From S15-B10 sp045569115 (GTDB taxonomy: Bacteria > Fidelibacterota > Marinisomatia > Marinisomatales > S15-B10): a stretch of 9,642 nt of DNA. Within the stretch, counting starts at the first letter, position 1. The number at the start of each line of letters is the position of its first letter. This document shows, one piece after another, positions 1-4,719 of the stretch. The position numbers were made by a program, and so were the translations under genes. The stretch is from contig JBJKZS010000039.1 of NCBI GenBank assembly GCA_045569115.1, positions 1 through 9,642 on the forward strand, read 5' to 3'. Below the pieces are notes generated by a model. It made no database searches and was not told the origin of the DNA. It saw nothing but the letters and a program-made list of their open reading frames with translations.

Positions 1-720
1 GGAAGTTGGATTGGTGGTAGTACTAGTCAATTATTATTAAAAGAGATCGTTGGTTGCTCAGAGGAATTATTTATGACAATTTTGGTGTTGGATAATTTCT
101 TAGTGAATATTTGGACTATTGCTATGTTTCAAATGATTAAACATAGCAATAAAATTAACAAGTGGTTTCATCTCCCAACTAAAAAACCTCTGTTATCAGA
201 TTTGATAAATGCTAACACTAAAAAACATTCCACTTGGATTACGATTTTTATTATCATTTTAATTTCAGTCACCTTTTTTATTGTGAATATAACTTTTTTA
301 TCAAAAGTGGTTATTTTATCTATTATTGGTTTATGTCTAGGGAATGTAATTAAAACTTGGGATTATCAAATAGTTCTTAAGTTGGGTGGACTTTTGATAT
401 TAGTCATTATGGCAACACTTGGATTGAAGCTGAATTTTAACGCATTAGAGATTCCTGCAAATCTTATTATTATTAGTATTATCTGGCTAATTTTACATTA
501 TGTAGGAATGATCATAGTGGCATATTATTTAAAGATTCATGCTGCATGGATTCCAATTGCTAGCATGGCTAATTTGGGTGGAATATCAACGGCACCCGCA
601 GTGACTTCAGCCTATGAAAAACGATGGATGCCTCATGCCATTGTACTATCTATACTTAGTATGATAAGTGGAACGGGGTGGGGTTTATTTACAATTTATT
701 TGTTTCGGTTTATTATCTGA
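1..720 (+). CDS. DUF819 family integral membrane protein, 5'-truncated by window edge
   Basis: The frame is open from base 1 (GSWIGGSTSQ...) and runs without a stop through the ATG at 73 to TGA at 718-720, so this is the last 239 codons of a longer gene and the ATG is internal. Families of this kind (DUF819, e.g. Bacillus YjcL) are about 380-400 residues, so roughly 40% is missing to the left. The visible part is highly hydrophobic, with about six membrane segments. Two family-like signatures are seen: a glycine-rich GGSTSQ stretch near residue 5, and ASMANLGGISTAPA at about residues 187-200 in a conserved near-C-terminal helix hairpin, followed by a glycine-containing last helix (MISGTGWGLF). 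These two small-residue stretches resemble the pseudo-symmetric halves of carboxylate transporters, but the substrate is unknown. No partner gene is visible; about 130 bases separate it from the next gene. Confidence 0.85.
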   Translation, partial: GSWIGGSTSQLLLKEIVGCSEELFMTILVLDNFLVNIWTIAMFQMIKHSNKINKWFHLPTKKPLLSDLINANTKKHSTWITIFIIILISVTFFIVNITFLSKVVILSIIGLCLGNVIKTWDYQIVLKLGGLLILVIMATLGLKLNFNALEIPANLIIISIIWLILHYVGMIIVAYYLKIHAAWIPIASMANLGGISTAPAVTSAYEKRWMPHAIVLSILSMISGTGWGLFTIYLFRFII

Positions 721-854
721 TATGGTCGTAATAAAATTTGTAACTACTATAATTAAAACAATTACGAAGATAACTAAAAGTATAAATTTAAGTAAGTATT
801 ATTAAACTATGGTTTTGGTAATCTTCTACATTATTGGATAAAGATATGGAAGGG

Positions 855-2021
855 ATGAAAAGATCTTTTTCTATAATAATATTATTATTGTGGTCATGCT
901 CTCATGATTCAAGTATATCAAAAGATCTAAATTTTAGCATAGAGGGATATCAAAAAGTATTAATTGAAGAGGGTGTTACCGCTAGCAATGCAATCATCTT
1001 ATTTAAAGATGGTGAAGAAGTAGTTAAATCTATTGTTAATTCTAATATAGATGGCGATATGGATATTGATGATAACACCATATTTCCTATCTGGTCTTTA
1101 TCAAAAACTATTACTGGTATAGGTGTAATGATTCTTTATGAAAGAGGTTTAATAGATTTTAAGGATCCTTTATCAAAATATATCCCATATTTTGATAATC
1201 TTGAGTGTAAAGACGAGAATAGTGAAAAAATATATTATTGTGATAATGAAATTACCCTTTTGGATTTAATGACCCATCGTTCAGGATATCCTCAGAATAA
1301 TGAATATTACCCGGCCAGAGACAATAAATATACAAATTTAGATGATTTTGTTAGGGATGTAGCTAAACATCCAGTTGAGTTTGAACCTGGGAGTGATTAC
1401 TTATATGGAGCGAGTTACGATATTCTTGGCAGGGTGATAGAAGTGGTGTCCAACCAACCATTTTATGAGTTTTTAAAAGAAAATATTTTTGAACTCATTG
1501 GTATGAACAGTACAAAATTTTATATAGATGAAAATGAAAGAAATAATTTTCAAATTCTTTTTAGAAGAAATAATGATTTAAGTGAGTTTACTTTTGAATA
1601 TGATCAAAATGAGTATTTGCCAGAAGGTAATGGTCACTTTGGAGGAAGTGGATTGGTAAGTACTATACCAGACTTGATGAAGTTCTGTGAGATGTTATTG
1701 AGCAGGGGTTTATACAAAAATAAAAAGATAATTTCTTCTGAATCTATTGATATGATGACCACAACATATACAAAAAGTTCTTATAAAAATGGATTTTATG
1801 ATGGTTGGGATATTGGTTTCTCATTATTTATTTTAAACGAACCTTTATTTGATGGCTCCAATGCGCCAAAAGGGATCTATCGATTTGCGGGCTATCACAA
1901 CAATCATTTTTGGATTGATTATAAAAATAATTTATATGGATTGCTTATGGCAAGATCCATACCCCATTCTAAAGAAATGGTTCACAAACTAAGATCTATT
2001 GTTTATAATATTATTAATTAA
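855..2021 (+). CDS. Serine hydrolase, beta-lactamase/esterase (class C-like) family, predicted lipoprotein
   Basis: Numbering is from the ATG at 855. The N-terminus MKRSFSIIILLLWSC is a short lipoprotein signal with Cys15 as the probable lipidated residue, so the enzyme should sit in the periplasm or on the outer membrane. The catalytic SxxK motif is SLSK (Ser81, Lys84), in the usual context IFPIWSLSKTITG. LLDLMTHRSGYP is the typical following helix. The YxN-equivalent is YGAS (Tyr184), with DILGRVIEVV behind it as in EstB-like esterases. GGSGLVST (263-270) and FAG before YHNNHFWID (about 344) fill the places of the usual late motifs; the last is WGG or KTG in better-known relatives. Two cysteines (118 and 129) could form a disulfide. 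In-frame starts also exist at ATG 846 and TTG 834. ATG 846 has a better-spaced but weak upstream purine run, while GGAAGGG abuts ATG 855 too closely, so the start is uncertain by three or seven codons. The substrate cannot be told: esterase, peptidase or beta-lactamase are all possible. The gene is very AT-rich. Confidence 0.88.
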   Translation: MKRSFSIIILLLWSCSHDSSISKDLNFSIEGYQKVLIEEGVTASNAIILFKDGEEVVKSIVNSNIDGDMDIDDNTIFPIWSLSKTITGIGVMILYERGLIDFKDPLSKYIPYFDNLECKDENSEKIYYCDNEITLLDLMTHRSGYPQNNEYYPARDNKYTNLDDFVRDVAKHPVEFEPGSDYLYGASYDILGRVIEVVSNQPFYEFLKENIFELIGMNSTKFYIDENERNNFQILFRRNNDLSEFTFEYDQNEYLPEGNGHFGGSGLVSTIPDLMKFCEMLLSRGLYKNKKIISSESIDMMTTTYTKSSYKNGFYDGWDIGFSLFILNEPLFDGSNAPKGIYRFAGYHNNHFWIDYKNNLYGLLMARSIPHSKEMVHKLRSIVYNIIN

Positions 2022-2035
2022 AAAGGAGTTAATTA
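2015..2035 (+). promoter_or_regulatory. Shine-Dalgarno site inside a small AT stem-loop
   Basis: The arms TAATTAA (2015-2021) and TTAATTA (2029-2035) are perfect inverted complements enclosing the seven-base loop AAAGGAG. The loop is the best ribosome binding site in the window and lies six bases from the ATG at 2035. The left arm carries the TAA stop of the serine hydrolase and the right arm ends on the A of the next start codon. The SD fixes the start of the 91-residue gene at 2035 rather than the in-frame TTG at 1999. The all-A/T stem would be weak, so a regulatory role is only a possibility. Confidence 0.6.
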
Positions 2036-2310
2036 TGGATTTACTAGCAGTTGTTCATATCAAAAGTTCTTATGATGCCTGGAAAGCTCTATTTGATGAT
2101 GGCCAAGCTAACAGAGAAGAGTTTTCTGATGAATCTCGTACAAGGGTAGCTAAGGTTGATGATAATACAGCAATGGTTCAGTTGTTTGATGTCGATATGC
2201 AAAAAATGGCTGAAACACTTAATAATTCATCCGTAGGTAAAGCAATGGCTGAACATGTTGAAAAACGTGACTTATATAAATTAGAGGTAATGACACCACC
2301 AGGTGCCTAG
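2035..2310 (+). CDS. Uncharacterised 91-residue protein, possible ferredoxin-like (ABM/Dabb-type) alpha/beta fold
   Basis: The protein starts MDLLAVVHIKSSYDAWKALFDD and ends LYKLEVMTPPGA. A strong SD (AAAGGAG) six bases upstream supports the ATG. It has no signal peptide or membrane segment, so it is probably cytoplasmic. The order of elements looks like strand (LLAVVHIK), helix (YDAWKALFDDGQANREEF), strand (TRVAKVDD, TAMVQLFDV), helix (MQKMAETLN...AMAEHVEK) and strand (YKLEVM). That pattern and the 'YDAWKALFD' start resemble small dimeric alpha/beta-barrel proteins such as antibiotic-biosynthesis monooxygenase-like domains; this is a fold guess, not a family match. No cofactor motif is visible. 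It begins 13 bases after the serine hydrolase stop and is almost certainly co-transcribed with it, although no functional link between the two is obvious. Confidence 0.75.
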   Translation: MDLLAVVHIKSSYDAWKALFDDGQANREEFSDESRTRVAKVDDNTAMVQLFDVDMQKMAETLNNSSVGKAMAEHVEKRDLYKLEVMTPPGA

Positions 2311-2388
2311 GAATGATAGCATAGGTACCACGGAGAACGGGGAGATTTGAGTGGTCATGAAAATTATTGGTCGACAAGAGACAAAAAC

Positions 2389-3528
2389 GTGAAAACTTTT
2401 GGGTGCGTCCTGGTCTTTTTCACATTTTTTACAGTGGCCGCATCAGGCCAAACACCTCATAAGCACAATCATAATCGAGAGATTTCTTTCCCTGATGTTC
2501 CTGGATACAAAACTCTCATCTGTGATTTTCATATGCACACCGTTTTTTCCGATGGCAGTGTCTGGCCCAACATCCGGGTGGAGGAAGCGATCCGTGATGG
2601 CATCGATGTTATCGCTTTGACTGAACATCTTGAGTACCTTCCGCATAAGGATGACATCCCTTTTCCAGACCGAAACAGATCGACTATTATCGCCAAGGAT
2701 GCAGCCAAGGGTAAAGATCTGATTATCCTGAACGGTTCTGAAGTGACGCGGGACATGCCACCTGGGCACGTTAACGCAATCTTTGTAGATGACTCAAACC
2801 GACTTCTTCAGGATGACCCCACGGACGTTTTTCTTGAGGCTAAACGGCAAGGCGCCTTTATCTTTTGGAATCATCCTAACTGGTTGTCTCATACACGGGA
2901 TGGCATTGTACCACTTACCGAGATGCACAAAGAACTGATCAGAAAAAATCTCCTACATGGTATTGAGGTGGTCAACGAACACACCTATTCGGACGAGGCG
3001 CTTCAGATTGCCCTAGATTACGATCTGACCATTATTGGCACATCAGATATTCATGGGTTGGTAGACTGGAATTTTCGTGTCTCTGAGGGAGGTCACCGCC
3101 CGGTGACGTTGGTTTTTTCCCGGGATAAATCATCTGAAGCTGTGAGACGGGCCCTGTTTCAACGGAAGACGGTGGTTTGGTTTAACAACTTTCTTATTGG
3201 TAGAGAACAACACCTGATGCCCCTCTTAAAAGAGTCCCTCACCATAGAGGAAGCTTTTTATAGTGAAGGCAGAGATGTGGCTGAGGTGATCCTGAAAAAT
3301 CATTCCGACGCCCGCTTTGAGCTGAAAAATACGGGGAAGTTCAATTTTCATGAACGGACTGATCTGGTAACCGTACAGCCTCATTCATCGGTTACTCTCA
3401 TAGTAAAGACAGTGGAGCGGCTCAGGTCATTTAAGATGACGTTTGAGGTCATGAACGCCCTCGTTGCGCCACGAACACATCCCACGCTGATACTGTCCAC
3501 ACCTCAGATGATGAATAATAATAGATGA
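2389..3528 (+). CDS. Secreted PHP-domain metallo-phosphodiesterase (Sb-PDE-like)
   Basis: Numbered from the GTG at 2389, this is a 379-residue protein with a Sec signal (MKTFGCVLVFFTFFTVAASG) and a His-rich stretch (HKHNHN), then a PHP metal-hydrolase domain. Metal-ligand motifs are all present: CDFHMHTVFSDGS (His48, His50, Asp55), LTEHLEY (Glu79, His80), GSEVTRDMPPGH (Glu118, His127), FIFWNHPNW (His162) and GTSDIHG (Asp220, His222). A beta-rich C-terminal part follows from about residue 285. The closest family I recall is the phosphodiesterase named Sb-PDE after a Sphingobium organophosphate degrader; natural substrates of such exported PHP enzymes are mostly unknown. The frame is open back to a TTG at 2347 with GGGGAG two bases before it, which would add 14 residues; the signal peptide favours 2389. 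The gene is noticeably richer in G+C (about 47-53% in sampled 60-base lines) than the hydrolase to its left (near 22% in one line), suggesting separate acquisition. Confidence 0.88.
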   Translation: MKTFGCVLVFFTFFTVAASGQTPHKHNHNREISFPDVPGYKTLICDFHMHTVFSDGSVWPNIRVEEAIRDGIDVIALTEHLEYLPHKDDIPFPDRNRSTIIAKDAAKGKDLIILNGSEVTRDMPPGHVNAIFVDDSNRLLQDDPTDVFLEAKRQGAFIFWNHPNWLSHTRDGIVPLTEMHKELIRKNLLHGIEVVNEHTYSDEALQIALDYDLTIIGTSDIHGLVDWNFRVSEGGHRPVTLVFSRDKSSEAVRRALFQRKTVVWFNNFLIGREQHLMPLLKESLTIEEAFYSEGRDVAEVILKNHSDARFELKNTGKFNFHERTDLVTVQPHSSVTLIVKTVERLRSFKMTFEVMNALVAPRTHPTLILSTPQMMNNNR

Positions 3529-3534
3529 GATAAA

Positions 3535-3569
3535 GCAGTGGAATCTTTTTCTGATTATTGATTCACTGT
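3535..3569 (+). terminator. Possible weak stem-loop after the phosphodiesterase gene
   Basis: CAGTGGAATC (3536-3545) can pair with GATTCACTG (3560-3568) with one bulged G, leaving a 14-base T-rich loop. It begins seven bases after the stop codon. The T-rich tract (ttttcatttttattt) starts only about a dozen bases downstream, so this is not a textbook intrinsic terminator; termination is inferred from position. Confidence 0.3.
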
Positions 3570-3607
3570 GCGGTCAAAACTTTTCATTTTTATTTAGTAA
3601 GTGAAGA

Positions 3608-4117
3608 ATGAAGCATTTCTTATTTGTATTCATTCTATTGAATTCACTTTGGAGCCAAAGTGTAGAAAGTAATCGTGTTGGTGACCCAAGAGATGCATCA
3701 ATTCCAGGTGGATATATAGGGATTTCATATGAAATCGATACCAAGAAAAAGATAAAAGGGTATCAAATTAGTTTTGGATTTGCATTGCCACAATTTGGAT
3801 CACCTGGATCTGGTCCCTATTTATTTCCTGGTATCGCTATTGGAAAGCGGAAAATATCAGATCATGAAAAGTCCTATACCTATGTAGATGCTCAAATAGT
3901 TGTCATGAAAGGTTTTTGGGGTGGATTTGGATATGGTATTGCTTTTATTGATGGTCAAAAGCAAGGAAGAGCTAAAGCTTTTGGCGGATATCTTTTAGCC
4001 GGATTAATGACTGAATATATGCAAACGTCTAAATTGGAATTGAAAACTAATTTATTCATACCTTATTACCATTTTGGATTAGCATTACCATTTCCTGGAT
4101 ATCATTTCTATCCATAG
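3608..4117 (+). CDS. Exported glycine/aromatic-rich protein of unknown function
   Basis: I do not recognise this 169-residue protein. It begins with a clear cleavable signal (MKHFLFVFILLNSLWSQS, likely cut after about residue 16-18), so it is exported to the periplasm or outer membrane. The mature part lacks cysteines and is rich in Gly, Tyr and Phe in alternating stretches: GGYIGISYEID, YQISFGFALPQFG, YLFPGIAIGKRK, YTYVDAQIVVMKGFWGGFGYGIAFIDG, KAFGGYLLAGLMTEYM, LELKTNLFIPYYHFGLALPFPGYHF. Such alternating strands are what a small outer-membrane beta-barrel or beta-sandwich looks like, and the protein ends on aromatic residues (GYHFYP) although the last residue is Pro. The ATG has only a weak AAG-type ribosome site. 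It stands alone between the phosphodiesterase and the cupin, and its low G+C resembles the cupin rather than the phosphodiesterase. Confidence 0.7.
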   Translation: MKHFLFVFILLNSLWSQSVESNRVGDPRDASIPGGYIGISYEIDTKKKIKGYQISFGFALPQFGSPGSGPYLFPGIAIGKRKISDHEKSYTYVDAQIVVMKGFWGGFGYGIAFIDGQKQGRAKAFGGYLLAGLMTEYMQTSKLELKTNLFIPYYHFGLALPFPGYHFYP

Positions 4118-4133
4118 AGTTTAATTTTATAAT
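4105..4133 (+). promoter_or_regulatory. Candidate sigma-70 promoter for the cupin gene
   Basis: A perfect TATAAT at 4128-4133 lies 17 bases after TTTCTA (4105-4110), which matches only three positions of a -35 consensus. It overlaps the 3' end of the preceding gene and would give a leader of about 25 bases before the cupin ATG. In AT-rich DNA a lone TATAAT is easily found by chance. Confidence 0.3.
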
Positions 4134-4166
4134 AATCACAAGAATAACTAAAGGGAGAATAGTTAT

Positions 4167-4532
4167 ATGGCTAAAAAAATTGATTCACCATCAAAGGTTG
4201 AATGTGTAGGAAATAAACCTAAAATAATAAATGAATACATCGGTTTGGTAAACTCTAAAACGACAGATTTAAGTATTGCTCAAATGGATTCTCCGGGAGG
4301 CTGGTCTGAACCTGGCCAACGACCAGAATTTGATGAATATACTCTTGTCCTGAATGGCAGATTGAAAGTTGAAACAGAAGATGAGATTATCTATGTTAAT
4401 AAAGGAGAGGCGATAATTACATACTCTGGAGAATGGGTCAGATACAGTACACCGGAAAAGGATGGTGCTCAATATGTAGCAGTTTGCATGCCCGCTTTCA
4501 GGCCAGAAACAGCACATAGAGATGATACTTGA
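4167..4532 (+). CDS. Small single-domain cupin lacking the usual metal-binding histidines
   Basis: A 121-residue cytoplasmic protein with a single beta-barrel cupin domain at about residues 34-112. Cupin motif 1 is recognisable by its spacing, GWSEPGQRPEFDEYTLVLNG, where Glu57 and Gly64 keep the E-x6-G pattern, but the two His positions are not His. Motif 2 (YVNKGEAIITYSGEWVRYS) has Trp/Val where the metal His normally sits. The end AVCMPAFRPETAHRDD looks conserved in proteins of this type that I recall from marine bacteria. With the histidines gone, a classical iron/manganese dioxygenase activity is unlikely; small-ligand binding or a metal-free isomerase-like role is possible. AGGGAG nine bases before the ATG supports the start. 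A 44-codon ORF follows after ten bases and may be co-transcribed. Confidence 0.85.
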   Translation: MAKKIDSPSKVECVGNKPKIINEYIGLVNSKTTDLSIAQMDSPGGWSEPGQRPEFDEYTLVLNGRLKVETEDEIIYVNKGEAIITYSGEWVRYSTPEKDGAQYVAVCMPAFRPETAHRDDT

Positions 4533-4542
4533 CATAAAGATA

Positions 4543-4677
4543 ATGAGAAAAAGAATCTTAGATGCGAGGAAGTGGTTCGAAAAAAGACCAATAATTGAAA
4601 AAGTAATTATTCATGTTGGTTTGTTTCCATTACCTTTTCTTTTTCTATTCTTCACCAGTGGAATAAAGAAAAGGTAA
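4543..4677 (+). CDS. Candidate 44-residue single-pass membrane protein
   Basis: A short ORF from ATG 4543 to TAA 4675-4677 begins ten bases after the cupin stop. The predicted protein has a strongly basic, amphipathic N-terminal part (MRKRILDARKWFEKRP), one hydrophobic segment from about residue 21 to 41 (VIIHVGLFPLPFLFLFF then TSGI) and a basic tail KKR. This distribution is typical of small membrane proteins and less like random AT-rich translation, which rarely places charges so neatly. The ribosome site is weak (ATAAAGA just upstream), so translation may depend on coupling to the cupin. The last 16 codons lie within the inverted repeat 4629-4678, so coding and terminator-like functions overlap. 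No homologue is recognised and the ORF could still be fortuitous. Confidence 0.45.
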   Translation: MRKRILDARKWFEKRPIIEKVIIHVGLFPLPFLFLFFTSGIKKR

Positions 4678-4678
4678 T
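4629..4678. terminator. 14-bp perfect inverted repeat between convergent genes, likely bidirectional terminator
   Basis: ATTACCTTTTCTTT (4629-4642) and AAAGAAAAGGTAAT (4665-4678) are exact reverse complements. Inside them ATTC (4647-4650) can pair with GAAT (4661-4664), leaving a ten-base loop. The structure sits between the rightward cupin/micro-ORF and the leftward M16 gene, whose stop is 42 bases away, the right place for a shared terminator. There is no clean T-tract directly after either arm, so it departs from the standard intrinsic type. An mRNA-end-protecting hairpin is an alternative. Confidence 0.55.
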
Positions 4679-4719
4679 AACCTAGTTAATATAATTTCAG
4701 ATGGAATTCCTATAGTTCT

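Noticed and set aside
73..75. ATG at 73 as the true start of the DUF819 gene
   Set aside because: The frame stays open to base 1 and the preceding residues (GGSTSQ) match the family's glycine-rich segment, so the gene is truncated by the window, not started here.
748..753. TATAAT upstream of the serine hydrolase as a promoter
   Set aside because: No -35-like sequence at an acceptable distance; such hexamers are frequent in this AT-rich gap.
2443..2769. Minus-strand ORFs of 108 and 75 codons (and a plus-strand ORF 2399-2620) inside the phosphodiesterase gene
   Set aside because: They lie wholly within a gene with complete PHP motifs and have no protein-like organisation; they are out-of-frame shadows.
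4269..4535. Minus-strand 88-codon ORF opposite the cupin
   Set aside because: Antisense shadow of a clear cupin with its own SD; no domain seen.
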